Virus record (IMG/VR): IMGVR_UViG_3300048590_000200
Coordinates: 1 to 27,246 of that record
Length of the DNA stretch: 27,246 nucleotides
From: a virus
Reading direction: 5' to 3' (one strand)
Position 1 is the stretch's first letter; each line of letters begins with the position of its first letter. Position numbers and translations under genes: made by a program. The notes under the pieces were generated by a model. The model did not search any database, was not told the origin of the DNA, and saw only the letters and a program-made list of their open reading frames with translations. Shown piece by piece: positions 7,501 through 14,915 of this stretch.

Positions 7501-8249
7501 GTCAACTCCCACCCCGCATAATCAATCACATCGTCAACATCTGAGGTCGTCGGCGTGCGATAGTCTGTCGAAATGAGATAATAATCGTAGCCCAGGCCCC
7601 CGAACGGGATAGGCGGATCAACGCTGATTTTGTCCCATGTTCCGGCGTAAAAATTGACCTCCGGATCACCCACCTGCACCCCGCGCCATAAAACCGACTG
7701 CGCCGAGATGCCCAGCTTGGCCGCGCCCGTGTCAGTCGGCCGGATCATCAAATCATCGCCGTCTTCAAAGTTCGTGCTGTCATCAATCAGCAGATATTCA
7801 GACGCAACCCCGAAGTTAATGCCGATTTCCTGAATGCCATATTCAGCATCACCAACCGACCGCGGGAAAATGCACCGCGCCAATTCATCTTCCAGACCCG
7901 GCCCCGAAATCTCCAACATCGGCACCTTGTCTTCCACCACAATGCGCACCGTCTTAATCGTGAACGCGCCAATGCGCCGCGTCGTCGCGCTCGCCCACGG
8001 ATCGACCTGGTGCATTACCGCAATATTGCCCACCTGAATCAACGGATAGTTGGCGTCAACCTCGGCCGGCGGCACGCGAAACGATCCCCACCCGATACGC
8101 TTGAACGGCTGCCGGAAGCGCCCTGAAAGCGCCTCAATCTGCCCGTCATTGCCTAGCTCCGTCGTGGTCAGCGTCCCGCCCGGCGTCACGAACACCCGCG
8201 CCAGCGACGCATTATAGAACCAGACCAGCACCGCGCCGTAATTACTCAT
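4551..8249 (-). CDS. Tail hub/fibre protein, large distal receptor-binding candidate
   Basis: 1232 residues. The ATG at 8249 forms an ATGA overlap with the preceding stop. The N-terminal ~500 residues resemble Gp37-like hub/baseplate proteins of actinobacterial siphophages: beta-rich, with RIGAFTIKTVRIVVED and a region of the type FYNITAVCHRDIQVGQTINF. The middle carries short beta repeats (LILDPVGDDVLVGDTV, VILQPQGGDVNLFAP) like those of trimeric fibre shafts. The final ~300 residues are Ser/Gly/Asn-rich and end with LFEYGDNMYFKTASGNVYRL, a common fibre-tip closing motif. Position after the tape measure and one small gene fits a distal tail protein. GC falls to about 40-43% over roughly 4800-4980, in the likely receptor-binding tip. 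Confidence 0.85.
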   Translation of the reverse strand: MSNYGAVLVWFYNASLARVFVTPGGTLTTTELGNDGQIEALSGRFRQPFKRIGWGSFRVPPAEVDANYPLIQVGNIAVMHQVDPWASATTRRIGAFTIKTVRIVVEDKVPMLEISGPGLEDELARCIFPRSVGDAEYGIQEIGINFGVASEYLLIDDSTNFEDGDDLMIRPTDTGAAKLGISAQSVLWRGVQVGDPEVNFYAGTWDKISVDPPIPFGGLGYDYYLISTDYRTPTTSDVDDVIDYAGWELTVQGGGAGTQPGTSHPAAMMTVFDLLNSMSDITGEWWRPKLPASGTDGPLREIEWRQTSDNSGITLVMPSQVNALTRFTDDDYGIIESFTREYDDNRVGKIYATGGGSGGDAISLLDLPDGYDVGAGWTLTRDYVSGVAALAYNATVAALAPVVRSENVSFPNISPEGISEAAREQTAIQLLDAAKEYLLARNEAFRFYNITAVCHRDIQVGQTINFVWSDDKLTLDKSGLYVVETNAQVGDDGVYRYGLVLCEVLVPRIKGPALLLEMVRSSAGTIRGSSSAAVGYRTAPSGQNPANTLVTIATSDPAGALTLSGQALSFRAYANAESGSKVLATDAQGGARLKKMGLGTAVPDTDGHLWLTGDLKFDGEQTIGTLAASKLWVMPGADLELKPAGDVILQPQGGDVNLFAPRMTFNQAATVSSTAGNISLLPAADLILDPVGDDVLVGDTVRLQNNGFSAGFLGNGWRIDGAGNAEFRTVTADELHVTMFTFEHAVATGRSLWITPGASKLTRDFTTPASIGGTATMYVEDIPGAPGVQVFPTNSYVMLRYFRHDTDGHFELYNVWGQVSGYVNLSNSSEQSYTFTLRRGEFVETGADSSVARSKVLKRGDPVLGFGASGDGYMSLTAADHESDPNSPNMRIMTWATNPYTPTNRTLHALIGNLKAATGTEEYGLFAGDGTANDDPHVIISGSTALINNIPFVIEDDGVSKIKLDPSVPSIAVGASLPNAPDGGGDGFWVGLAYGAYKLRIGGTSTSGLPRMVYDGDSLQFRNGNTNDPLISFDDDGSSYFGGEMTIGTNGKIVADRTYLNSDGLNILANTDDYYASGINWFYESSPSTHLGKISFSRESTTNYMRTYVQSESGQNSFYEMDVKAPSNKSSTISLIAYVGSASNLANVYISSSSSGPKVDITGTLRAKNGLTLGSVTATPEYGLITFPSTGGTGSDKVANPPSGTVKLFEYGDNMYFKTASGNVYRLDKTAI

Positions 8250-8662
8250 GCCCAACTGCTCCAGTCGCCAAGCAGACGAAACTCAATAACCGCCTCAATA
8301 AAGCCCTGCACCGGCTTGGACGATTCCAGCGGAGACACCGACAGGCACAAGCCGCTGGCCGTGGAGGTGTTGCCGTTGGAAACCCGCTTGCGCGTGATCG
8401 TGCCCAACAGCCCCTGCTTCGCCGCCAGCGCGTCATACAGCGTCACGGCCGTCGCCCCGCTAATCACAATATGCTGCCGCGCCACCCCCGGCACCAGCAC
8501 CGGGTCCGCGCTCCCGTCATAATTCATCAACGTCCCGTTCGGCAGCTCAACAATCCGGTTCAACACCACACTCGTCGGCGGCAGCAGCGAACGGTGCTTC
8601 ATCGTCGTCCCGTTCACAATCGTCGCCCCGTCGAACGATGAGATATACGCCAGAGCACTCAT
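8246..8662 (-). CDS. Minor tail protein between tape measure and hub
   Basis: 138 residues, ATG at 8662 just after the tape-measure stop. It contains beta-rich segments (VVLNRIVELPNGTLMNYDGS, QHIVISGATAVTLYDALAA) and ends FIEAVIEFRLLGDWSSWA. In siphophages, the gene between tape measure and hub usually encodes a distal tail (Dit-like) component. The sequence is shorter than typical Dit proteins and I do not recognise the family. The C-terminal part reads like a fragment that checks data against a tail-assembly fold, but that is an impression only. A structural role at the tail tip is inferred from gene order. Confidence 0.65.
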   Translation of the reverse strand: MSALAYISSFDGATIVNGTTMKHRSLLPPTSVVLNRIVELPNGTLMNYDGSADPVLVPGVARQHIVISGATAVTLYDALAAKQGLLGTITRKRVSNGNTSTASGLCLSVSPLESSKPVQGFIEAVIEFRLLGDWSSWA

Positions 8663-8664
8663 CT

Positions 8665-10722
8665 CTATCCACCCACCGCGTTAATCGCATTCTGCACGCT
8701 GTCATCCACCGTCGCCGTAAACACCGTGTTCACCTTGCGCGGCACCCGGCTAATCGTGCTGATCAACGCTTCCACATTTGCCAGCGCCGCGCTCACATCC
8801 GCCTCAATCGTCGTCGTGTATGGCGTGCTGATAAGCGGCTCCAGCGTCCCGGACACAAACGTATTGACCGTTGTGACCGCCCCCGCCGCGTCCGCTTCAA
8901 TCATGAACTGCCGCTGCTCCAACGGCACCGCCTCAATCATGCCCGTAGCCTCGTTAATCGCCACGTTCACGCTCTCCTGCGCCAGCGCCGCCTCCACCGG
9001 CAGCGTCATGTTCGATGCGCCCTCGCCGCCGCCTATCATATCGGCCACAGTCCGGCTGAAGCCCTGATTGATCATGTCGTCCGTGACTTCCCAATGCACC
9101 TCAGGCGTAATGGTGAATTCCGGCGAGATGTTGCCCGCTCCCTCCTCCAGCGCCGTCTGGAAATCCATCAGCATCGTCACCGCGTCATCAGCTGACAGGC
9201 CGCCGCTTACCATCGCTTCGCCCAACTGCTCGGCATAATCGATCATCGCCGCCTGTTGCAGCACCGCGCGCGCCTGTTCCTCTGTCAGCTCTCCCGTGGC
9301 AATCTTCAAGGCGGCCAATGCCCCGGCGCTCGCCCCCGCCGCGTCCGCGCTGTCATACAGCACCTGGTTAAAATCAATCGCCGTCTCCGGGTCCATGAAA
9401 TCAGCAAAGGCCGTGCTGAACGCGTCACCCGTCTCAGCCCTACGCGCCATTTGCGCCGCTATCTGCTCCTCAAGCGCCTGCGCATACGCCTCGGCCTGCT
9501 CCGCCGCAAGGTCGGCCGCCGCCTGATTTGCTTCTATCTGTTGTGACGCAATCCCCATCGTGTACGGGTTGCCGCCCGTCTGAATGCCTTCGAGGAACCC
9601 AACCGTGAACCATTCCCCCGTCGCCGCTCCGGCCTCCTCAGCCGCCGTCGCTGCATAGTTGGAATTGTCGCCGCCCCGGAACATCTGCTCCTGCGCTTTA
9701 GCCCACAAGTCAGCCTTGTTGGCTTCTTCGGCCAATTGTTTCGCAACCTCTTCGACAACCTTGCGCGCCCATTCCTGCATCTCTGGGCTGCCATATGTCC
9801 CGGCAGAATACAATTGAGCATAGAAGTCTTCCGAAATCTTGCCGGATTCCAGCCCCATATCTAGCTGCTGGACAAAGTTGTATTGGTCAGTCACCTTCTT
9901 CAGGTACTCGGCAATCTTCTCCGCCATGTCCACGGCCATCGGCATCGCCCCGGCCACCAGCTCACCAATGGCCGTTCCCAACCGCTCCGCATTCTCTGCC
10001 GCGTCGCCCAGCCCGGTCGCCAGCTCATCACCGCTGATACTGTCCGCAAAGCCCTCGGCCGCGCCCTGGATGAACGCGTTCTGCATGTTCTCCACGGCCG
10101 TTTTCACCATCTTCAACTTGCCGGCCGCCGTGTCCGCCGCTGAACCCAGCAGCGCGATTTTCTCTTCACCCGCCGCCAGCACTGCCATGTCGAACGCCTT
10201 GTCCATGTCGTAGCCGGCTTCAATGAACTTCTGCGTCTTCGCGTCCACATCCTCAATGCTCAGGCCCAGCGCGTCCAAACGCATCTTGCTGTTATTCGCC
10301 AGCGTGAGGATGGTCTGGTTCATATCCCAGCCCAACTCGCCCACCACCGTCGCCAGCCGCACCACCTCATCTTCCGTTCCGGCTAACCCCAGTGACATGA
10401 TCTGCCCCGCCTGCGCGATCAAATCCGCATCGGACATCATGCCCTTCGTGGCGTCCTTCAGCCGCCCCAGCAGCGCATCGGCCGTGCTGTCAATGCTCTC
10501 CGCCAGATTCTCAAACTGGCTTTGGGCGCGGCTCATCTCCGCGCCCTGCTCGAACGCATCAAAAACCGCGCCCACCCCGGCCTCAACCTTGTTCAGCAGC
10601 TCAAACGTCTGGTTCAGCGGCGTCGCCATGTCTTTCCACGCCGAACCGACCTTCTGCCCGAAAGACTTCGCCTTTTCGCTGCCCTTGTCGATTGTGTTGA
10701 TGATCACATCAACGCTAGCCAT
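8665..10722 (-). CDS. Tape measure protein
   Basis: 685 residues, ATG at 10722, overlapping the end of the T-frame by 8 bases. It is almost entirely helical and Ala/Glu-rich. It starts with MASVDVIINTIDKGSEKAKS, a typical TMP N-terminus, and continues through long helices (DALLGRLKDATKGMMSDADL, KLKMVKTAVENMQNAFIQGA) as in lambda-like and phiC31-like tape measures. A less regular C-terminal part holds beta-like VNTFVSG and ATVDDSVQNAINAV stretches. It follows the G/G-T frameshift pair, which is the canonical position. At about 0.15 nm per residue the expected tail length is near 100 nm. There is no lysozyme or peptidase domain that I can see. Confidence 0.93.
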   Translation of the reverse strand: MASVDVIINTIDKGSEKAKSFGQKVGSAWKDMATPLNQTFELLNKVEAGVGAVFDAFEQGAEMSRAQSQFENLAESIDSTADALLGRLKDATKGMMSDADLIAQAGQIMSLGLAGTEDEVVRLATVVGELGWDMNQTILTLANNSKMRLDALGLSIEDVDAKTQKFIEAGYDMDKAFDMAVLAAGEEKIALLGSAADTAAGKLKMVKTAVENMQNAFIQGAAEGFADSISGDELATGLGDAAENAERLGTAIGELVAGAMPMAVDMAEKIAEYLKKVTDQYNFVQQLDMGLESGKISEDFYAQLYSAGTYGSPEMQEWARKVVEEVAKQLAEEANKADLWAKAQEQMFRGGDNSNYAATAAEEAGAATGEWFTVGFLEGIQTGGNPYTMGIASQQIEANQAAADLAAEQAEAYAQALEEQIAAQMARRAETGDAFSTAFADFMDPETAIDFNQVLYDSADAAGASAGALAALKIATGELTEEQARAVLQQAAMIDYAEQLGEAMVSGGLSADDAVTMLMDFQTALEEGAGNISPEFTITPEVHWEVTDDMINQGFSRTVADMIGGGEGASNMTLPVEAALAQESVNVAINEATGMIEAVPLEQRQFMIEADAAGAVTTVNTFVSGTLEPLISTPYTTTIEADVSAALANVEALISTISRVPRKVNTVFTATVDDSVQNAINAVGG

Positions 10723-10999
10723 TCAGCCCGCCTTGGTAGACCCCCGCCTCTCTCAGCGCCTCAATAATTCGTGCCGTGCCCGCGTCCAGCCCGTGGATAT
10801 CTTTACCCTTCAAATTGCGCACGCGCTCCACCGCGCTGTAAGCATTTGAGAACATCAGCATCCGCGATACGAGCGCCGCGTCTTCGTCCATCATTTGTGA
10901 CGGCGTGCAATGAAATGTTGTACATAGCGACATCAGCCATACTTCCGGCTCCGGCGATGGCCGGCCGTCAACCGCGGCCTGCACCACCGCCGCTAACCG
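10715..10999 (-). CDS. T-frame of the tail assembly chaperone G-T fusion
   Basis: This is the -1 frame reached by slippage at the heptamer in 10999-11005. It adds 94 residues after gpG residue 99, giving a fusion of about 193 residues. There is a GTG codon at 10987 but no good ribosome binding site before it, so independent translation is unlikely. The segment is helical (EDAALVSRMLMFSNAYSAVE, GTARIIEALREAGVYQG) and includes a CTTFHCTPSQM motif of the kind seen in phage T-frames. The G-T product is known in lambda-like phages to coat the tape measure during tail assembly. Its stop overlaps the tape measure start. Confidence 0.85.
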   Translation of the reverse strand, partial: RLAAVVQAAVDGRPSPEPEVWLMSLCTTFHCTPSQMMDEDAALVSRMLMFSNAYSAVERVRNLKGKDIHGLDAGTARIIEALREAGVYQGGLNG

Positions 11000-11295
11000 T
11001 TTTTTGGGACAGCACCCAGGCTGGTGATATGTCCCGCCGTCTCAATCCCCACGTACTGCACAATGTCGGCAATGCGTGGGTCAGTTGCCTCGTCGAGGTC
11101 CAGTTCCTTCGGGTCCGGGATAAGCTCGCATTCCCATGCCTGCACCAGCTCTTTCGCCCCTTCCCAGAAGCGGATGAAATTGTCGCTGCCCTTGCGCCCC
11201 CACACGCCGCCGCGAAACAGCAGCTGGCTGCGCACCGGGATAGCGTCGGGAATGCTGAACTTAACGCCCAGCGTTTCACTCTCAAACTCAGCCAT
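10993..11295 (-). CDS. Tail assembly chaperone G-type
   Basis: 100 residues, ATG at 11295 with GAGGGGGC upstream. It is a compact alpha/beta protein beginning MAEFESETLGVKFSIPDAIP. It contains FIRFWEGAKELVQAWECEL and an acidic segment (LIPDPKELDLDEATD). Its place between the tail tube and tape measure genes, and its ending on a slippery heptamer that leads into the T-frame, identify it as the gpG analogue. In siphophages gpG and gpGT occur at a fixed ratio and help fold or recruit the tape measure. Confidence 0.85.
   Translation of the reverse strand: MAEFESETLGVKFSIPDAIPVRSQLLFRGGVWGRKGSDNFIRFWEGAKELVQAWECELIPDPKELDLDEATDPRIADIVQYVGIETAGHITSLGAVPKNG
10999..11005 (-). other. -1 programmed frameshift site A_AAA_AAC
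   Basis: On the minus strand the gpG frame reads CCA AAA AAC GGT TAG. The heptamer A AAA AAC is in the correct phase for tandem -1 slippage, two codons before the gpG stop. After slippage the frame continues CGG TTA GCG into the open T-frame, which runs to 10715. A GC-rich segment follows and could form a stimulating stem, although I did not fold it. Confidence 0.88.
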
Positions 11296-11313
11296 CGTTG
11301 CCCCCTCTCTCTA

Positions 11314-11733
11314 TCATGTGCCCAGCACGCTGGTCTGCGTCAGCCCCGCCACGGCCGTTACGGTGCAGCTCCACGTATTCAACGAGCCGACACTCTTGCC
11401 CATCGTCACATTGGAAACAACCGCCTCGCCCTTGTAATAGACGCCTGTCGCTTCCTTGATCGAAATAGTCTTCGTCGGCGCGCCGGTATCCTTGTGCACC
11501 AGCGGCGCAAAAATCGTTCGCGTCGTGCTGTTCACCCAGCCGTTCACGTCATAAGTGGAGGCCATGCCCAACCCCGGCACGCGGCTGTGAATCGAATCGC
11601 CCAGCCCGGTATCATCCAACTCCTCAAACCCGCGCTGCGCCGTCACGCTGTTCACGCTGCCGGAAATATCCGTCAACGCGCCCGTGCTGTTGTCAATGGC
11701 AAAGCCGGTTACCTTACTTGTCTCGTGTGCCAT
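11314..11733 (-). CDS. Major tail (tube) protein
   Basis: 139 residues. Of two adjacent ATGs I chose 11733, which has GAGG 6 bases upstream. The sequence is rich in short beta strands and Thr/Ser/Val, with GFAIDNSTGALTDISGSVNS near the N-terminus, an acidic loop, then GVYYKGEAVVSNVTMGKSVG and a C-terminal strand SLNTWSCTVTAVAGL. This is the usual layout of siphophage tube proteins, in which the later strands build the inner barrel. It lies just before the chaperone pair, as expected. The gene overlaps the end of the small gene before it by about 20 bases. Confidence 0.85.
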   Translation of the reverse strand: MAHETSKVTGFAIDNSTGALTDISGSVNSVTAQRGFEELDDTGLGDSIHSRVPGLGMASTYDVNGWVNSTTRTIFAPLVHKDTGAPTKTISIKEATGVYYKGEAVVSNVTMGKSVGSLNTWSCTVTAVAGLTQTSVLGT

Positions 11734-11887
11734 CATTCACCTCTTCTTTTTCTTCGACCCCCGCCAGGTCACGCTCCAACTGCGCAATCTCATCATCCCA
11801 GTACGTCTCGGAGATGCCGCGCTTTTGCCATGTCGCCAGCGTCCGCTTCAACTCAGCCAGGCGCGCCGCCTTCGCCTCATTCTGCAT
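11714..11887 (-). CDS. Small helical protein between tail terminator and tube
   Basis: 57 residues from the ATG at 11887; a TTG at 11917 is an alternative in the same frame. It is highly charged and helical (NEAKAARLAELKRTLATWQK, DDEIAQLERDLAGVEEKEEV), so it is probably a coiled coil. It overlaps both neighbours (11 bases with the gene before, about 20 with the tube gene), which supports tight translational coupling in the tail operon. The family is not recognised. A chaperone or accessory structural role is possible. Confidence 0.6.
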   Translation of the reverse strand: MQNEAKAARLAELKRTLATWQKRGISETYWDDEIAQLERDLAGVEEKEEVNDGTRDK

Positions 11888-12311
11888 AGCTGACGCTGTG
11901 CTCTTCTTGCCAGTCAACGTACACCTCCCATACAGCCCACACCGAGCCGTTGGCTAACTCACGCTCCACCATCTCGCCGCCGCCCGTCACCATGCTGTCC
12001 AGCACCGCGCCGTTCAACGTCGGGTAGCTCTCAATCTGCGCCACAACCCGCTCCACATCATCCTGCAGCGTAATCGGCCGCGTATCGTCCGCATAACGCC
12101 GCCAGCACTCCACCACCGTGCGCCACGCCCGCACATTGCCGGAAACCGCGAGCTGCTCATTCCCCCACTTGCCCGGCCGCAGGATCGCAAAATGCTGCGC
12201 CTTGCCGCGTGACAACGGCCGCCAATCGGCCCGCGTGGCGTTCTCGCCGTCATATCCGTCCAGCGCCCTCACCAGGGCCAGAACGGCCGCCTCGCCCGTG
12301 GAGTAACTCAT
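11877..12311 (-). CDS. Tail terminator/completion-type protein
   Basis: 144 residues, ATG at 12311 with an ATGA overlap on the preceding stop. It has an alpha/beta pattern with a central helix (NVRAWRTVVECWRRYADDTR), then LQDDVERVVAQIESYPTL and a closing strand ANGSVWAVWEVYVDWQEEH, reminiscent of tail terminator folds such as lambda gpU and its relatives. It sits between the head-tail adaptor and the tube gene, where the terminator normally lies. It would cap the tube and join it to the head. The assignment rests mostly on position and general fold impression. Confidence 0.65.
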   Translation of the reverse strand: MSYSTGEAAVLALVRALDGYDGENATRADWRPLSRGKAQHFAILRPGKWGNEQLAVSGNVRAWRTVVECWRRYADDTRPITLQDDVERVVAQIESYPTLNGAVLDSMVTGGGEMVERELANGSVWAVWEVYVDWQEEHSVSYAE

Positions 12312-12805
12312 GCGTCGAAAAGCCCCCGGCGGAACTTCGGCTGTTCCAGCGTCTTGTTGCCGGGGTCGCTGCGCTGACTGTGCGTCAGCAGCCCCGTAAA
12401 GCTCAAGCCCTGCGCCGACGATTCGCTCACCGTCTCGCCCAAAGCCTTGAACGCCGTCTTGTTCGCCGCTGCAAAATATCCCGCCTGCATAAACAGATCG
12501 CTCTCAGGAGTAGCCTCTTCGCCGCCCACGCCCAGATGCGGATAAGCCCAGCGCAGCTCGCGCACCGTGTGCCGCACCACAAACTGCGCGCACGCCAGCA
12601 CGGCCGTTTCACTCGTCAGCGGCACGCCGAACCCCTCCGCCGCCAGCGCCGTGTTCAACACCCCCGACACGCGATCCATGATGCTCTCCACATCCGCGCT
12701 CGTCGGCGTCGTCGTCTCGCTGTACCCGGCCTCGCCGTCCAGCAAATGCCGCGTCAACGCCGCCACATCGCTCAACGCGCCGTAGCTGTTCCCGTCCAGC
12801 GCCAT
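12308..12805 (-). CDS. Head-tail connector/adaptor (gp6-like)
   Basis: 165 residues, ATG at 12805. The N-terminal half is helical with the pattern of gp6/gp15-like adaptor proteins: SDVAALTRHLLDG, then a helix from DVESIMDRVSGVLNTALAAE, then AVLACAQFVVRHTVRELRWA. The C-terminal half is extended and polar. Adaptor proteins of this type form a ring under the portal. The gene follows a small acidic/basic-tailed protein and precedes the terminator-type gene, consistent with a neck function. Confidence 0.7.
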   Translation of the reverse strand: MALDGNSYGALSDVAALTRHLLDGEAGYSETTTPTSADVESIMDRVSGVLNTALAAEGFGVPLTSETAVLACAQFVVRHTVRELRWAYPHLGVGGEEATPESDLFMQAGYFAAANKTAFKALGETVSESSAQGLSFTGLLTHSQRSDPGNKTLEQPKFRRGLFDA

Positions 12806-12807
12806 CG

Positions 12808-13041
12808 CTACTTACTGCCCCTCTTGGCCGCCTTCGGTGCAGGCTTCTCCTCAACCTTCTCCTCAGGCTCAGGCTTCTCCTCAACCTTCTCCGGCACCAA
12901 CTTCACCGCCTTTGTCAGCAGCATCTGCATACTCGCCATATCATCCGGGTTGAAATCGTCCGTCACATCCGCGCCCGCCGGCAGCTCCCGTCCAAAGAAC
13001 TTACCCGCTCGCGCCGTCTTCACCTTCAGTACGTTTGACAT
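12808..13041 (-). CDS. Small phage protein with EKVEEKP repeat tail
   Basis: 77 residues from the ATG at 13041, which has an AGGAAG site just upstream. The N-terminal ~45 residues are compact (VLKVKTARAGKFFGRELPAG, then DDMASMQMLLTKAVKLV). The C-terminus is a low-complexity Lys/Glu/Pro repeat ending in a basic KAAKRGSK. The layout resembles small head-tail joining or decoration proteins encoded in connector regions. The repeat is encoded by a 22-base exact direct repeat. Function unknown. Confidence 0.6.
   Translation of the reverse strand: MSNVLKVKTARAGKFFGRELPAGADVTDDFNPDDMASMQMLLTKAVKLVPEKVEEKPEPEEKVEEKPAPKAAKRGSK
12841..12892. repeat. 22-base direct repeat with 30-base period
   Basis: The 22-base unit starting AGGCTTCTCCTCAACC occurs exactly at 12841-12862 and 12871-12892. 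It lies inside the preceding small gene and encodes the repeated EEKVEEKP segment, so it is likely a coding repeat that can expand or contract rather than a regulatory site. Confidence 0.8.
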
Positions 13042-13285
13042 GCTCTTCCTTTTTCCTTGCGAACGCATCAACGCGCTCGGCATAAGTGGCGTTCAGCCGC
13101 TCCACCAACGGATGCTTGCCGCCCGCGCTCGGTGGAGGCCCGCCCCACGTCACGCGCACCATCTGCGGCTTCCTGCGCATCACCCCGCCGCATTCATCAC
13201 AATGGATCAGCGGGTCCAGCGCCGCGCCATGCACATAATCCGCCAGGTGCCCGCAATCGACGCACCTATACAAATAACTCGGCAT
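13001..13285 (-). CDS. FmdB-type zinc ribbon protein
   Basis: 94 residues from the ATG at 13285; this start gives the family's usual beginning MPSYLYRCVDCG. It has two CxxC pairs, VDCG-like at ~8-11 and CDECGG at ~30-35, then the family-typical RxxPQMVRVTWGGPPPS. This kind of zinc ribbon occurs in bacterial regulators and is common as a small protein in phage head-tail regions. Its phage role is not known. The C-terminus is basic and helical (AFARKKEEHVKRTEGE). It overlaps the end of the glycosyltransferase by 20 bases and the next gene's start by about 40 bases. Confidence 0.75.
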   Translation of the reverse strand: MPSYLYRCVDCGHLADYVHGAALDPLIHCDECGGVMRRKPQMVRVTWGGPPPSAGGKHPLVERLNATYAERVDAFARKKEEHVKRTEGEDGASG

Positions 13286-14117
13286 CCAACAACATCTCCA
13301 TCGCCGCCAAATGGCTCGCGCACCAGTCGTCAATCGTGTACTGGCCCATCACCACCTCGCGCAGCAAGCCGGACGGCGGCCGGTCATCCAACGCCAGGCG
13401 CAGCGCCCGCACCATATCGCCGCTGTCGCCCCGCTTGTAATGGCGTATCCCTTCCATCTCCGGCAGTTGGTCACAAATACCCACGCCGTCCGGGACAACC
13501 ACCGGCGTATCGCACGCCAGCGCCTCCAGCACCGGCTCCGGCACGCCCTCCTCCAGCGACGTGCACAAATACACATCCAGCATGTTGTAAAAAGTCGGCA
13601 TCAAATAATCAGCGATAAACGTGTGCGGGAACGGCCAGTTAGCGCCAACCACGCGCAGGTCAACCCGCACGCCGCTGTAAAACAAATCAACCAGCAGGCG
13701 CGGCCCCTTGCGTGGCTGGCCTATCCCGGCCGTGCCCACCAGCGGCGCATCGCTCCGTTCATGGTGCACCGTAAACGGCCGGAACAAATCCGTGTCCACG
13801 CCCGGCGCAATGCTCTGCGCCCGGTCCAGCATCGTGTAATACATCGGCGCCGTCACCAGCGGCATGTCAATAAAGCACGCCGCGTCCTGCCACTTCTCAA
13901 CCTTCCACCTGGTGCCGCTCTCGAAATGGGTAAACCATGCCGCCGTCGCCGTGGGAGGGTTCTCTTTTAGCGTCCACCACAGATACGGCATGAAGTAATT
14001 CACATCCGCGCGCGGGTCCACGGCCTCGCCCATCGTCCAGCCGTGCTCATCAACCAGCCACTGCCCCATGCGCGGGACAACGTGATTGTCCAGGCGGGTA
14101 ACGATGTGCACCTTCAC
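13266..14117 (-). CDS. GT4-type (GT-B fold) glycosyltransferase
   Basis: 283 residues, GTG start at 14117 in a GTGA overlap with the preceding GT-A gene, and GAGG upstream. The C-terminal half has the GT-B signature: APLVGTAGIGQPRKGPRLL, then VDLRVVGAN, and LCTSLEEGVPEPVLEALACD with the E190-x7-E198 motif that contacts the nucleotide sugar. The N-terminal half is a shorter Rossmann-like domain starting MKVHIVTRL. It would transfer a sugar from a nucleotide donor. The substrate is unknown; capsid, tail, host surface glycan and modified DNA are all possible. It is paired with a GT-A enzyme immediately upstream. Confidence 0.88.
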   Translation of the reverse strand: MKVHIVTRLDNHVVPRMGQWLVDEHGWTMGEAVDPRADVNYFMPYLWWTLKENPPTATAAWFTHFESGTRWKVEKWQDAACFIDMPLVTAPMYYTMLDRAQSIAPGVDTDLFRPFTVHHERSDAPLVGTAGIGQPRKGPRLLVDLFYSGVRVDLRVVGANWPFPHTFIADYLMPTFYNMLDVYLCTSLEEGVPEPVLEALACDTPVVVPDGVGICDQLPEMEGIRHYKRGDSGDMVRALRLALDDRPPSGLLREVVMGQYTIDDWCASHLAAMEMLLDAELFV

Positions 14118-14911
14118 GCGCCCACCTCGCTCAACACCCTCTGCACCTTTTCCCGGTGCTCGGCAATCACGGCCTTGTGGTTCGCCTTCAGCTGCGCATT
14201 GTGTGCCAGCGTCTGCCCGCTGAAATCATCCGGCGACAGTGGATAACCCAGGATGTGCTTCGGCCGCACGTCCGGGTCGCCGTGCAAGGTCCAGCCCGCC
14301 GCCTTGGCATAAAACGGATAGCGGATGTCGCTGCCGACAATCTGATCCTTGATGCCGCGCAACGGCCGTAACTGCTCCTCACCACGCAGCACCGCCGCCA
14401 GATCGTAAGGCCACACATCCATGTCATCCTCGATCACATCCAACTCGCCCTTCAGCACGCCGCGCGTCTCCTCAATCACTTGCCGGTGAATCAGCACGCA
14501 GCCCCAACCGCTCGCGCCCAACGCGTGCAGCCTGCCGCGCTCCGGCTCGTCCAGAAACGGCTCCATCGGCCACTGACCATCAAACGGCCGGTACCACACC
14601 GAATACATCGGCGCATACTGCCGCCGCAGGTAATACCCGCTCACATACGGCGCACCATGACTGCGCAGCCGTTCCAGCGTGTCCGGGTCGAAAATCATGT
14701 CATGGTCAAGCAGCAGCATAAACGCGTGCTCGCTCTTCATGAACTTGTTAAAGTGCTCTTGCCGGGCGACATACCCTTTCGTGGCCGTGATAAAATGCGG
14801 GCCGCTGTCACCATCTCGCGTATCAATACTGACAATGCTCGTCGCCGCCAGGGTGGGGATCATGTCCGATCCAACCACGCCGATGTAACAACTGCCGTCA
14901 AACTCTTGCAT
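14114..14911 (-). CDS. GT-A fold glycosyltransferase
   Basis: 265 residues, ATG at 14911 with an AGGGGG site upstream. The GT-A signature is visible: FMLLLDHDMIFDPDTLERL around residues 64-79, with D69-H70-D71 as the metal-binding DxD. A YVSGYYLRRQ segment follows, then the acceptor/later loop LGASGWGCVLIHRQVIE and GSDIRYPFYAKAAGWTLHGD. The end is helical and basic. It precedes and overlaps the GT4 gene, so the two probably act in one pathway. Its ribosome binding site is part of the inverted repeats at 14916-14977. Expression could thus be tuned separately from the adjacent capsid gene. Confidence 0.85.
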   Translation of the reverse strand: MQEFDGSCYIGVVGSDMIPTLAATSIVSIDTRDGDSGPHFITATKGYVARQEHFNKFMKSEHAFMLLLDHDMIFDPDTLERLRSHGAPYVSGYYLRRQYAPMYSVWYRPFDGQWPMEPFLDEPERGRLHALGASGWGCVLIHRQVIEETRGVLKGELDVIEDDMDVWPYDLAAVLRGEEQLRPLRGIKDQIVGSDIRYPFYAKAAGWTLHGDPDVRPKHILGYPLSPDDFSGQTLAHNAQLKANHKAVIAEHREKVQRVLSEVGA

Positions 14912-14915
14912 TCAT

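Noticed and set aside
12209-13618. Long plus-strand open frame opposite the connector and zinc-ribbon genes.
   Set aside because: Low-complexity Arg/Pro/Ser sequence with no domain or ribosome binding site; the minus strand has clear overlapping genes.
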